A stretch of 64,000 nt of DNA, from positions 15,338 through 79,337 of the forward strand of contig DASP01000009.1 in assembly GCA_002503825.1 (NCBI GenBank), given 5' to 3'. Position 1 is the stretch's first letter; every line of letters begins with the position of its first letter. Both the position numbers and the translations under genes were made by a program. Shown here one piece after another: positions 44,730-54,415 of the stretch. A model generated the notes under the pieces. That model was given only the letters and a program-made list of their open reading frames with translations. It was not told the origin of the DNA and searched no databases. Origin of the DNA: Methanoregulaceae archaeon UBA467. Lineage in GTDB: Archaea; Halobacteriota; Methanomicrobia; Methanomicrobiales; Methanospirillaceae.

Positions 44730-45698
44730 TTAAAATCCGATTTCATATTCCCACGATCCCGGAACAGGCCCGAAACTTTCTATTATTACAGATAAATTCC
44801 CGGCATCCCGTGAAATGGGTTCGATGAGATATTTGTAGCTATATTGAGAATCCTTTCTATCTGTTAATTCGACATTCCAGAGATATTTCATCTCCCCATT
44901 GTCAATCCTGTAATAGCCATGCATGTTTTCATCAGAGAGTTTATATGTCCACTCTCTTCCATCCGGCATCACACTGACGTAATCGGGATTTGCTGCATAC
45001 GCCGAAAAATCAAGTTCGGTGTAATTGGACTTTGCATTTATACTCTCCAATGTTATGGTTATCCCTTCATCGGTTTTTGACTCATTCACAAAGATCGTGC
45101 TCTCAAGTATTTCTCCGGCCGGCTGCACGGTAATTTCTGCAATCTTCTCCCCCATATCTCCTCTTTTAATACTCTCGGTCTCACCGTTGTAGTACATGAC
45201 ATCAATAATCTCAACGGTATAAATACCGGGAGAAACCTGGAATCCATTGTTGTCCTTAAGATTCCACTCAAAATTATAAATTATAGTGTCGCCCGGTTCA
45301 ATTATGACCGTCTCATGTCCCCGCAGGTATCTCCTGGCAATCCTGGATGGATCAGAGATATCCGCCGGATTCTTTATTAAAAACGCCGTGGGAAAATTAT
45401 CAATGGTAATCGGGTTATCTCCTTTGTTTCTGAAAACCACCTCTATTGAGATATTCTCTCCCGGTCCCGCCACGACATATTCAGGTATCGTATCGATAAC
45501 GAGCCCCTGGTAATCTCCCGTTGCAGAATCCGAAATGCTGGAAATACCGGTCGTACCATCAGGCCATTCTTCCATTGCAGGAAGAATTATCCATTCTCCT
45601 TCAGGATCCAAGTTACTCGTTTCCATGCACCCGCATAGAAGCAATGTCCCGATAATCAGGATTGGCAACGCATATTTCGTATATGTATCAGGGAACAT
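44730..45698 (-). CDS. Putative lipoprotein with beta-sandwich domains
   Basis: A 322-residue protein with a signal and lipobox (LIIGTLLLCGC). The mature part contains a BsuPI/CARDB-like beta domain (VIDTIPEYVVAGPGENISIEV followed by SPGIYTVEIIDVMY) and a second beta-rich domain with several Tyr. The function is unknown. The 343-bp gap upstream (44387-44729) apart from the palindrome holds nothing recognised. Confidence 0.65.
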   Translation of the reverse strand: MFPDTYTKYALPILIIGTLLLCGCMETSNLDPEGEWIILPAMEEWPDGTTGISSISDSATGDYQGLVIDTIPEYVVAGPGENISIEVVFRNKGDNPITIDNFPTAFLIKNPADISDPSRIARRYLRGHETVIIEPGDTIIYNFEWNLKDNNGFQVSPGIYTVEIIDVMYYNGETESIKRGDMGEKIAEITVQPAGEILESTIFVNESKTDEGITITLESINAKSNYTELDFSAYAANPDYVSVMPDGREWTYKLSDENMHGYYRIDNGEMKYLWNVELTDRKDSQYSYKYLIEPISRDAGNLSVIIESFGPVPGSWEYEIGF

Positions 45699-46001
45699 GA
45701 CCAGAATCTTGGATATATGAATATTAAAAAGGAACAGGTCAATTCTGTAATAAATTCCGGGCGGATGTCCGGTTACATAATCATATCGGCCGGTCCTGTT
45801 TCCGTTTCATTATCCTGATACATATCAGAATGAATCGGCCTTAACACAGATTTTTCACAATCCTCCGTTGATTTTATCGTACATGAAGACTTAATCGGGG
45901 TTAAGGGAAAATTAATACAATAAAATGGTATATATCCCAGATAATATGAGGAATTCTCGTTCTAATCCAAGTCCTGCTGTCCGGGCTTATTTTAACGGGA
46001 C

Positions 46002-46619
46002 TTACTCCTCATCGAATGCATCTGCATCCAGATACCCTTCCTTCACTGCACCGAACCATACTTCCAGAAATTCCGGTGTAAATACGTCCAGTGTCTGTAT
46101 GATATCCCTGGCAAATTCGACAAAACCGAGCGGGTTCGCCGTGATGATGCCCTGATCAGTCACACTCGGGGCATGTATGTAATGATTTCCCCCGTGATAA
46201 TCCGGGGCATGTTTTTTCAACCACTCCGGGCCGCAACTTGTGTGCCGGACCGTATCGAGGAACCCGTGTTGCGCAAGAAATAATGTGGCGCCGCATATCG
46301 CGGCTACCGGTATATTGCTCCGGATACAGTCCCTGACACGCGGGACGAGTTGGACAGGATCTTCATTTTCGTATAATGACGACCCGGAAAGAATTACCAT
46401 CGCCGTTCTGCTGAGATCAATCTCGTCCATATCTACATCGGGAAGGATGGTTATGCCCCCTACGGTTTTAACCGGCTCTTTGGTAAGCCCGAACGTGACA
46501 ATATTGTAACTTCTCTTTTTAGGTATATCCGAATTTAACCCGGATATCATGGAAATCGCAAGTACCGGTTCCCAGTCGGCGAACCCCGGGCATACAAAAA
46601 GATACACATTTTTGTCCAT
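46002..46619 (-). CDS. DJ-1/PfpI family protein
   Basis: A 205-residue protein with the DJ-1/PfpI fold: YLFVCPGFADWEP with the conserved Glu, VILSGSSLYE, and the nucleophile elbow VAAICGATLFLAQHG with the reactive Cys. Members act as glyoxalases, deglycase-like or peptidase-like proteins. The exact activity is unknown. Start ATG at 46619; the 303-bp gap at 45699-46001 holds no gene. Confidence 0.9.
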   Translation of the reverse strand: MDKNVYLFVCPGFADWEPVLAISMISGLNSDIPKKRSYNIVTFGLTKEPVKTVGGITILPDVDMDEIDLSRTAMVILSGSSLYENEDPVQLVPRVRDCIRSNIPVAAICGATLFLAQHGFLDTVRHTSCGPEWLKKHAPDYHGGNHYIHAPSVTDQGIITANPLGFVEFARDIIQTLDVFTPEFLEVWFGAVKEGYLDADAFDEE

Positions 46620-46849
46620 TTCGTCACCTCTCCGTAAGACAGGATAGGGTAAAATCGATTAAATAATGAATGTCTGGAAAGGGAAAAAACCAGCATTCTT
46701 TTATGCGGTTACAATGCTACTCTGGACCATCCCGGGTCCCGTCGCTTTCTGGTGCCTAAAAATTTCGGACCTGCCAGGTTTGGATATGGCCTGACTATTG
46801 AAAGGTGCAATTGAACAATCCATTACCCCAATAAAACAATAAATTTTTT

Positions 46850-47017
46850 TTATTTTTCTTTCCTCACACCTTTGAAGGGCTTCCCATCCTGTTTTACATC
46901 CATGAACTTTCCCGAATCGGCATCCCGTTTCACATATTGATCCGTTTTTGGATTATGGGTTTGACTGCGGTCAGTTACCGCGCCTTTTCGAAAATTATTC
47001 CCAGTATTTTTAGCCAT
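46850..47017 (-). CDS. Conserved small protein (55 residues) of unknown function
   Basis: The ATG at 47017 follows a clear GGGAGGAAAAT site. The product is basic and compact: MAKNTGNNFRKGAVTDRSQT then NPKTDQYVKRD and GKPFKGVRKEK. This family (KGAVxDRSQTxNPKTDxWVKRD) occurs widely in bacteria and archaea as a stand-alone small protein, with no known function. The frame is open further upstream (to 47119), but that part is not conserved. Confidence 0.8.
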   Translation of the reverse strand: MAKNTGNNFRKGAVTDRSQTHNPKTDQYVKRDADSGKFMDVKQDGKPFKGVRKEK

Positions 47018-47342
47018 ATTTTCCTCCCACTTTCTCATATTGAGATAGTGATATAGTCTTCTTATCTCCACCTTAAGAAAATATTTTCCTATGTGCGATG
47101 TGAAAGTGATAGTCCGCATTCTCCTTGAATAAGCCTTGATGATTCGTGGCAGTCATTTAACCTAGATTGAGAACATTGCTGAGAAGAGTCGTCTTGGACG
47201 ATATGAATTAAGGCTCTGAAAGGTGCTTCCTAAAAATCACTTTCAGTCGATGACCCAATACCATATATCCACTACCTAATAATTTCTGATATGAACCTAC
47301 CTTAATTCATCATATACCCCACAGGAATTGGAATGAAATACG

Positions 47343-47843
47343 ATGATTGAAATTTATCCAAACCTCTTCATTGGTAACGAACAAGATTACGAAAATAAGG
47401 TCCGACACGAAATCGGATGGTATGTGGTCCATGCATGTAAAGAGCCATACCACAGGTTATCTTTGGGATATTCTCAAAGAGGTGCTCCTAAAAACCACCC
47501 GGAATATCTGATTGCCAAGAGAGGCTCCCGGCTTATCCTGAACCTTGTTGATGCACAGGATCCCGCATATATCCCAAAAGAGACTATCGATGCAGCACTA
47601 GCATTCGTAAATGAAAATCTAAATGGAGGAGCCCGAGTCCTCATCCACTGTAATGAGGGGTGCTCGCGATCTGCAGGTATTGGTTTGTTGTATCTTGGAA
47701 AGTTCACCAACACAGTCCCCAAGGGCTCTTTCCTTGAGGCAGAGGCAACATATCGCTCTATTTATCCACCTTATGATCCCAAAACCGGAATGCGGGGATT
47801 TATGAGGGAAAAATGGAACGATTACACACAGAATGAAGAATAA
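47343..47843 (+). CDS. Dual-specificity-like protein phosphatase
   Basis: A 166-residue protein with the Cys-x5-Arg loop IHCNEGCSRSAG (Cys103, Arg109) and an Asp-containing strand before it (LNLVDAQDPAY). It has the IGNEQDY start often seen in DSP-type phosphatases of phage and archaea. It would remove phosphate from protein Ser/Thr/Tyr. Monocistronic, AT-rich flank. Confidence 0.82.
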   Translation: MIEIYPNLFIGNEQDYENKVRHEIGWYVVHACKEPYHRLSLGYSQRGAPKNHPEYLIAKRGSRLILNLVDAQDPAYIPKETIDAALAFVNENLNGGARVLIHCNEGCSRSAGIGLLYLGKFTNTVPKGSFLEAEATYRSIYPPYDPKTGMRGFMREKWNDYTQNEE

Positions 47844-47907
47844 AATTTATTGAACCTTACCGTAATTTCCTTCGCTAAAAATTTTTTTTGTTATAATCGA
47901 CAGTTCC

Positions 47908-49701
47908 CTACATCCTGATATCATCGGATCGTTCGATCAACCTTCCCACAGTGCTCTCGATATTTGCCAGCGGATCGTGGGACCGGAGCTCTCCGAAACT
48001 GATCCCGGTCAGCCCTTCAATCGTGGCAACCGGCAACTGGTAGGTTTTGTACTTGCCATACGCGAATTCAAGGTCCGAGATCAGGTTCTTCTGGGTCTGG
48101 AGGTATGCCGTGGCCGATACGGTGTCATCATCCTTCACCATGACAACCACTTTCCAGAACTCGGCCGGAATCCGGAACTCGCCCCGGTAGATCAGGTCGT
48201 CGTCCCGGAAGACCGGCCCGGTAAAGACCGTCAGCTTAAACCCGAACTTATCTGCGTTCTTAAGGATGTAGTCCTCAAGACTGAGCCAGGTGCGGGTATT
48301 CAGCTTCGTATGCTGCGGGGAGCAGTTGGTAAAGTAGAACGTATCCTCGTTCGCTTTCTCCGCATCATCCCCCCAGACAGGGTCCAGCCTTCTTACCAGG
48401 TGCCCGCGATCGAGGTCGTTTGACTTGTAGAGATCAGGACCGCACTGCAGGTCGCGATCGATCCTCGGGTCGTAATTCCAGGTATCAGAATCACGGACGA
48501 GCTTTTTCAGCTGACTCCCGTCGATGTTTACCGCGGTGAAGAATGCAAGACGGCGGGATTTATTCATGACAATCGAGAAGTGAGTATACTTCAGCTCCCC
48601 GTCCCCACCCGGCGCCGGCGTAATGTCCCCGGCCATGGCCTGGCCTGGAACCGGCAGGGGTATGACGTGTTCCTCACCCAGGAATGCGGGATTATATCCT
48701 GATGATCCGTCATACGTCCCGGTACCCGGCACTGTAACATTCATCCCCCCGGATCCCGTCGCCGGAGGAGCCTGCCCGGAGACTGCCAGGAGTTCGTCTA
48801 TGAACATCGCCTTATCCGGGCTCATGCCAGGCTTCCGGGAGACAAGGTAATTAATAATGGAGCTTACCCTGACACCTTCGTTCGCGATGTATTTTTCGCT
48901 GTCTTCCGGATCCGGTACGCCGGCGTGGTGGAGTGCGACGACTTTCCAGTCATCGGAAAATACCGGCGAGCCTGACGAGCCCGGCTGGGTGTCCGTCACA
49001 TAGTGCAGGTAACTCTCAAAGACTCCGATCATCTGGTTCTCCCTGACTGCGACCGCCTTCGGTGCACCACCGGGATGCTGGATGATGGACACGTACTCTC
49101 CACTGAGGATCTTTCCTGCCTGTGCGACAAGCGGCAGGTAACCGAACTCCTTCAACAGGATACCGTCCTGGCACCGGGGTTCCAGGGCGACAAGAGTGAA
49201 ATCGAGATCTTTGTCTGTTTCAAAGAACATCTCCGGGTTTAAGCGGAAACACCTGATGGGAAGAGGGTACTGGTTCAGGTCATTCTCATAGTCGAACTGT
49301 GCAAGACTATATCGTGCACATTCCTCATCTTCAAGCACGTGGTTGTTGGTAAGGAGAAGAGAGGGAGATACGAGAAAACCGGTCCCGTACCCCAGTACCC
49401 TCCCGATATTATCACGGATTTCTATCCGGCAGACCGACCTGCTCACTTTCCGCCCCATTTCCAGGTATGATATGGGGAAGAGATCACTTCTCCCGAGGAC
49501 CCGTTCAAGTGCAAGGGTATCTGATGGGTCGAGGAGTCTTTTCCGGTTTTCTATACTTCTCTCCGAGGCCGATTCGAACGGCCTTTCCAGAGCGAGAGTC
49601 TCTTTATAACTCTTCCAGTTAACGGTTGCCTCTCTGAAACGCTCTGCCGCTTTCCTCTTCTGCTCGTCAACTCGTTCTTTATTCCATTCTGTAAGATTCA
49701 T
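47908..49701 (-). CDS. Trypsin-like serine protease fused to a DNA/RNA non-specific endonuclease
   Basis: A 597-residue protein without a signal peptide. Residues 85-285 are a trypsin-like protease: His121 (LTNNHVLED), Asp167 (DLDFTLVAL) and Ser243 (QPGSSGSPVF). A linker (about 300-370, Pro/Gly-rich) leads to an Endonuclease_NS domain with the DRGH motif (431-434, SNDLDRGHLVRR) and the Asn/Gln block TNCSPQHTKLNTRTW. Both active sites look intact. Such fusions are known in bacteria in gene neighbourhoods linked to defence or programmed cell death. Here the gene stands alone, in the cytoplasm. The N-terminal 80 residues are helical. Confidence 0.85.
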   Translation of the reverse strand: MNLTEWNKERVDEQKRKAAERFREATVNWKSYKETLALERPFESASERSIENRKRLLDPSDTLALERVLGRSDLFPISYLEMGRKVSRSVCRIEIRDNIGRVLGYGTGFLVSPSLLLTNNHVLEDEECARYSLAQFDYENDLNQYPLPIRCFRLNPEMFFETDKDLDFTLVALEPRCQDGILLKEFGYLPLVAQAGKILSGEYVSIIQHPGGAPKAVAVRENQMIGVFESYLHYVTDTQPGSSGSPVFSDDWKVVALHHAGVPDPEDSEKYIANEGVRVSSIINYLVSRKPGMSPDKAMFIDELLAVSGQAPPATGSGGMNVTVPGTGTYDGSSGYNPAFLGEEHVIPLPVPGQAMAGDITPAPGGDGELKYTHFSIVMNKSRRLAFFTAVNIDGSQLKKLVRDSDTWNYDPRIDRDLQCGPDLYKSNDLDRGHLVRRLDPVWGDDAEKANEDTFYFTNCSPQHTKLNTRTWLSLEDYILKNADKFGFKLTVFTGPVFRDDDLIYRGEFRIPAEFWKVVVMVKDDDTVSATAYLQTQKNLISDLEFAYGKYKTYQLPVATIEGLTGISFGELRSHDPLANIESTVGRLIERSDDIRM

Positions 49702-49910
49702 CAGTTCAAGCCCCCCCTCTGGAAGGTGATATGATTATCTCCCGTATATTGATTCCTATGCCGTATATTCGAAAAGATCCCGTCAGATGTAACGGACAAT
49801 TATGAAAAATTCAAAAAAAGCAGACCAGTTATCATTGATAAGAATTTCCGGCATCTCCGGCATCAGGGGGTGAGCACCTTCCTGCCGGCATATCAGAAAT
49901 GGTCCGGACA

Positions 49911-50468
49911 TCATCTGCCGGCAATGATAAGATAATGATACGGCCCGGCGTCTTTCACGGAGAGGACCTTGAATCCTGCAGCTTCGATCATCGCCTGTGC
50001 TTTTTGCACTGAAAACCGCTTCTCTTTCGGCGGTCCCATCTCCATCGGCTCATCTTTCCAGTCGAGATCAATCAGTCTCCCTGATGCCTTGAGCATTTTC
50101 TTTGCATTCCGGAGTACTTTTTCCGGATTCTCAAAATCATGGAGATTGATCCCGAAGAATACAATATCCGCACATCCCTCGCAAATCACGGTCTCTTCTG
50201 CAGCCTTTGCTTCTGCGAAAAGGTTGACAAGCCCTTCTTTTGCTGTATGCTCCCGGAGCACTCCCACCGAATCAGCGTTGATATCAGTTGCATAGACTTT
50301 CCCGCCCGGTCCCGCCATCCGGGCTGCCGGCAGTGCGAAATACCCTTCCCCGCACCCGATATCCACAAATACCATGCCTGATGAGAGGCCGATAGCAGAA
50401 AAGATTTTTTGCGGGTCCTGCCATTTTTTCCGTTCCGGGTCATCCGCCTGGAACCGTCTTTTAGTCAT
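49911..50468 (-). CDS. Class I SAM-dependent methyltransferase
   Basis: A 185-residue protein: MVFVDIGCGEGYFALPAARMAG (motif I), VYATDINADSVGVL (motif II), DIVFFGINLHDFENPEKVLRN and LKASGRLIDLDWKDEPMEMGPPKEKRF. The last block is typical of the UbiE/arsenite-methyltransferase-like group in archaea. The acceptor is unknown. It starts near the divergent region at 50469-50733, which holds no gene. Confidence 0.85.
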   Translation of the reverse strand: MTKRRFQADDPERKKWQDPQKIFSAIGLSSGMVFVDIGCGEGYFALPAARMAGPGGKVYATDINADSVGVLREHTAKEGLVNLFAEAKAAEETVICEGCADIVFFGINLHDFENPEKVLRNAKKMLKASGRLIDLDWKDEPMEMGPPKEKRFSVQKAQAMIEAAGFKVLSVKDAGPYHYLIIAGR

Positions 50469-50733
50469 GAGATGTCACGTTCCATACCTTCCAGAGATCT
50501 ATTCTGCAGTGATTGAATATGATGGTTTCAGCAATGTCAACAGCCAGCATTATACCGGAATGCCGGATAGTGCAAAGGACAAGGGAAATCAACGACCATA
50601 TGCACCAGCCCCGGGGATAATGCAGCCCCACGAGACTGTATTCGGCCACGGAAACCCCGTTATCTCTGATATAAAGATAACCGGGTCCGGAACCAGGACC
50701 TGCCGGTTCCTCCCCCACCGGAATTTTCAGGAG

Positions 50734-51996
50734 TTATGTATACGGGATTATCTCCTCCCTGCTGGTATAAGGCCACATCCTGATTTGGGCGATTTTCTTC
50801 CACTCCGACCCGGAAGGTCCTGTGATTACTTTTATAATATCGTATGAAGCAAGTATCCGGTCACCTGCTTCGTTCACCGTCATGTCAGAGCTGACACCGC
50901 TGTACGTGTCCAGATGCCTGACCAGTGCACGGGCAAGCTGCGCCTGACTCGCATTGACCGGCGTTTCTTCCACCACACCCATCACCACCCAGAGTGTATC
51001 ATAGAGCGCAATCGAGCTTCCGTCAGGCTCCCGGTGCAGTCGCTCCTTTATCCGGGTGACCTGGCTGCGCTCCAGGTCCTGGACTGGAATTCCCCAGATC
51101 ATACCGGTCATGTTCACCGAGGCAGCGAACCGGGCGGCGGGAGATGTTCCTGCAAGAGAGGGATCGAGGGTATTCCCGTCGCTCCCGAACCACCTGACGC
51201 GGGAGAGGTTCGGTTTCCCTGCGGCCAGATCCATAATGTCCCCGATCTCGTTGAAGGTCACTGCATAGATCCCGACATGGTCAGCACCGTAATGTGCTAT
51301 CGCATCTCCTGCGAGGACGTCCAGGGAGGTAACCGCTGCATTAAAGTCAGTCGTGTCCGGATTGTACCGGACCCCGTCGAGGGGGATCCCTCCCCGTGCC
51401 ATGAAGGCTGAAAGGGTCAGTTCTGACAGGCTGTCACCCCAGACATCGCCCCGCCAGACCGGAACAACGGCATCAACTTTTTCTGAACGGATAAAGGCTG
51501 CCATGAACATGCCCTGCGCTGAATCGTCGGATATCATGCGGTAGATTGAATCATCCGGGATAGCGAGTGACGGAGCAGTGCTCCCTGATGAGATCGTGAT
51601 CATCCCGTTCGTGTCGGTATAGTCCTTTATGGCGGATACCTCGGCACTCCCCAGGTAGCCGATTACAAACCTCCTGCCGGCCGCGTGGACCTGCCCTGTA
51701 AGTGAAAGAGCGGTCGCGGGATCGGATCCTGTATCGTGAATGACGACACGTACCCGGGCGGGAGAGCCGATCTCACCGTAATAACGGTTGATATCTTCTT
51801 CAGCCGTGAGCAGGGCGGCTTTCGACGATTCACCCAGCGAGGATCCGACTCCGGTAAGGGGGAGAAGGGCATCGACCTGTACCTCTCCTTCTCCGGTGAA
51901 AGGAAGGGCACCCACATCACCGGGATTTGAATTCATGCATCCGGTAAAGAAAACCGCTGCAATAACAATGAGTGTAATGATAACGGGATATCGCAT
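50734..51996 (-). CDS. Periplasmic-binding-protein-like lipoprotein (branched-chain amino acid ABC type)
   Basis: A 420-residue protein with a lipobox (IAAVFFTGC) and the type I periplasmic-binding fold of the LivJ/ANF-receptor class: VDALLPLTGVGSSLGESSKAAL, VRVVIHDTGSDPATALS, YLGSAEVSAIKDY, ITISSGSTAPSL and WFGSDGNTLDPSLAGTSPAA. No permease or ATPase gene is next to it, so it may act as a surface receptor or as an orphan binding protein. The ligand is not predictable. Confidence 0.85.
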   Translation of the reverse strand: MRYPVIITLIVIAAVFFTGCMNSNPGDVGALPFTGEGEVQVDALLPLTGVGSSLGESSKAALLTAEEDINRYYGEIGSPARVRVVIHDTGSDPATALSLTGQVHAAGRRFVIGYLGSAEVSAIKDYTDTNGMITISSGSTAPSLAIPDDSIYRMISDDSAQGMFMAAFIRSEKVDAVVPVWRGDVWGDSLSELTLSAFMARGGIPLDGVRYNPDTTDFNAAVTSLDVLAGDAIAHYGADHVGIYAVTFNEIGDIMDLAAGKPNLSRVRWFGSDGNTLDPSLAGTSPAARFAASVNMTGMIWGIPVQDLERSQVTRIKERLHREPDGSSIALYDTLWVVMGVVEETPVNASQAQLARALVRHLDTYSGVSSDMTVNEAGDRILASYDIIKVITGPSGSEWKKIAQIRMWPYTSREEIIPYT

Positions 51997-52304
51997 ACTG
52001 AAAAATACATTATCGCACTAAAATGTCTTTCGAATTGACATATGATGATTTTTCAAATATACAAGCCGACAATCCTGCAGGCATTCGCAATCCCGTTATA
52101 TCAGATCCGGGCACTGGAGGCTTCACGGTATACGGTTAATTACCCGGATTTTTCCAATTCGTTCGTTTGTGAAGGTACAGCCCCGGAAATCAGGGTTAAA
52201 TATGTGATTATCGGGATTTCACCCAATCAAAGAATTCGCAATCCGCCCGTATCAGGTAACACTTAAATTCCCTGGTACGCAAAGGGAGTAATTGTGAGGT
52301 TCCC

Positions 52305-52970
52305 ATGGAAAAACAAAAACTGGTGCTGATCAGCGGGTCTGTTTTTGTTATTGTCATTATAGTTGCGATTCTCGCTGGCGGTACAGGGAATAATATCCTG
52401 AATACAGGACCGGGACAACCACAGGGATACGGTCCGGGGCAGGGAGGGGTACAACCACCGCAGAAAGTTCCTGGTACCGGTACGGGACCGGGTGGAAATT
52501 ACCCGGTGCTCCTTCCATCAGAGAATACTGCTCCTTTGTCCGAAATGGAAATTGCGGACATCCTCTTTATGCGGGAGGAGGAGCAGGTGGCGCACGACCT
52601 GTATATCCGCTGGGCGGGCAGATACACCCTTCCGATCTTCTCGAATATTGCAGATTCCGAGACGATGCACATATACGAAGTACAACTGCTCGTCGACCGG
52701 TACGGGTTATCATCTGAACGGATAGGAAATGCGACAGCCGGATATTCCAGTCCTGTGATCCAGTCGCTGTATGACACGCTCGGTCCTCAGGGTGATGCTT
52801 CGCTGATCGCCGCACTTGAAGCAGGACTTGCCGTCGAGGAGCGGGATATCGCTGATCTCGACCTGGCGATTGCCAGTACATCCCGGCCCGACATTCTGCA
52901 GGTTTGGTCAAACCTCCGCCAGGGATCAGAGAACCATAAAGCAGCATTCCTGCGGGCGCTTGGCCGGTAG
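52305..52970 (+). CDS. DUF2202 ferritin-like domain protein, membrane-anchored
   Basis: A 221-residue protein with an N-terminal anchor (LVLISGSVFVIVIIVAILAGG), a Gly/Pro/Gln-rich linker (about 25-70), and a four-helix domain starting LSEMEIADILFMREEEQVAHDLY. Later ADSETMHIYEVQLLVDRYG and EERDIADLDLAI supply further Glu/His. Carboxylate and His positions are those of DUF2202, proposed to bind a di-metal site. The function is unknown; it lies outside the cell. A GTGAGG site precedes the start. Confidence 0.85.
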   Translation: MEKQKLVLISGSVFVIVIIVAILAGGTGNNILNTGPGQPQGYGPGQGGVQPPQKVPGTGTGPGGNYPVLLPSENTAPLSEMEIADILFMREEEQVAHDLYIRWAGRYTLPIFSNIADSETMHIYEVQLLVDRYGLSSERIGNATAGYSSPVIQSLYDTLGPQGDASLIAALEAGLAVEERDIADLDLAIASTSRPDILQVWSNLRQGSENHKAAFLRALGR

Positions 52971-53031
52971 CCAACCACGTTCCCACTTTCAGTCGTAAAA
53001 AGGCCAGGTTAACAAAGAAATGAGAGTGGGA

Positions 53032-53229
53032 TTATTCCTTCCCGAAGAGCTTCGGGTTTTGCCTGCGCCGCCACCAGCGCCTGCCCAATATGACCCCTGC
53101 TGCGATAAGGACGATGCCCCCGAGCGAGACAGCCCGGTATGCCACCGGGATGCCTGCAGCCTCTCCCGGGAACTGTGTTGCCGGCACCGGTGTTCGGGTC
53201 GTTCCGGGTGCAATATCAACCGCTAACAC
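53032..53229 (-). CDS. Small C-terminally anchored protein (65 residues)
   Basis: The frame has a GTG start, a Thr/Pro-rich stretch, one membrane helix (VSLGGIVLIAAGVILG) and a basic tail. It may be a real small protein or the surviving end of a larger surface protein. There is no Shine-Dalgarno, but a TATATAAT lies about ten bases upstream of the start. Confidence 0.45.
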   Translation of the reverse strand: MLAVDIAPGTTRTPVPATQFPGEAAGIPVAYRAVSLGGIVLIAAGVILGRRWWRRRQNPKLFGKE

Positions 53230-53332
53230 CGGATTTTGAATTATATATCAAAAAGCATAAGGACAGTTATGGGTAACATCAAAGGTTGTTGCGGGTAAAA
53301 CCTCAATAAACCCTGATGGTGGTGAAAATGAG

Positions 53333-54415
53333 ATGAAACAGAAGATGATTTTTTTATTATGCCTTTTTGTCATACTTGGTGCAGGAATTGTCCTGATAAT
53401 CGCCGGTACCACGGATAGAACATCCGACCAATCCGATCAAATAAAGCCGGTAGAGGTTTCAGACTCCAATAAAACGATTGATTATCATAATTCGTATAAC
53501 TGGGTTTCATTACCATCAATAGAAAAAGAGGTGGATGTCTTTTATGTATATCCGACAGTCAGCAACAATGCAAACGGCTCCATGGACATTACCGATAACG
53601 GGGAACGGGCACTGGCTCATGGCATTTTTGATGCACAGGCAAGCGTATATGAACCCCACGCCAATGTATTTGCCCCCTATTATCGGCAGATGTCAACAGC
53701 GGTTACTGCGGGCCCGGATATGCTTGCAACCGATACAGAAGAGTTTAAACGGGGAGCAGGGGATGTAGAAGACGCCTTTGAATATTATATTGAAAATCTC
53801 AATGAAGGCCGTCCATTTATTATTGCAGGCCATAGTCAGGGGACCATGGCCCTGATTGAACTCGTTAAAAACCGGTTCGGGGATGATGAAGACCTTCGTG
53901 ACCGCATGGTTGCTGCGTACCTGATCGGATATACCGTAACAGATGAAGATCTGGCAAAAGCAGGACTTACAGCCGCACAATCATCCGATGATCCGGGAGT
54001 CGTGATCACGTATAATACCCAGTCGGTGACATCCGAAGGCGGTCCCATGCTGATGACCGGAGCACACTGTATTAATCCGCTCAACTGGAAGACTGACGAG
54101 ACATATGCACCGGCCTCGGAAAACCTGGGTGCACGGTTTTACAACGATTCCACTGGTGAATTCCTTCGTGAAGAGCCCCGGTATTGTGATGCACAGATCA
54201 ACCTGACGACAGGAGCACTTACAACAACCATTCCCGAAGGAGAAGATCTCGATATCGGACCGTATTCCGAGGGTGTATATCACCGCTATGACTATGCATT
54301 CTGGTACAGGAACCTGGAAAAGAATGTCGCAGACAGAATTGATGCGTACCTGAACATGACGAAAGACTCAGGGTCAGGTGATTACAAAGCCACGGCCATA
54401 CAGAAGAATGAATGA
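53333..54415 (+). CDS. DUF3089 alpha/beta-hydrolase-like secreted protein
   Basis: A 360-residue protein with an N-terminal membrane or signal segment (IFLLCLFVILGAGIVLIIAG). The soluble part matches DUF3089: DVFYVYPTVSNNANGSMD, FAPYYRQM, and the nucleophile elbow FIIAGHSQGTMALIEL, followed by DRMVAAYLIGYTV and GGPMLMTGAHCINPLNW. The Ser in GHSQG is the likely catalytic residue. It is probably an extracellular esterase or lipase-like enzyme. Substrate unknown. Confidence 0.85.
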   Translation: MKQKMIFLLCLFVILGAGIVLIIAGTTDRTSDQSDQIKPVEVSDSNKTIDYHNSYNWVSLPSIEKEVDVFYVYPTVSNNANGSMDITDNGERALAHGIFDAQASVYEPHANVFAPYYRQMSTAVTAGPDMLATDTEEFKRGAGDVEDAFEYYIENLNEGRPFIIAGHSQGTMALIELVKNRFGDDEDLRDRMVAAYLIGYTVTDEDLAKAGLTAAQSSDDPGVVITYNTQSVTSEGGPMLMTGAHCINPLNWKTDETYAPASENLGARFYNDSTGEFLREEPRYCDAQINLTTGALTTTIPEGEDLDIGPYSEGVYHRYDYAFWYRNLEKNVADRIDAYLNMTKDSGSGDYKATAIQKNE

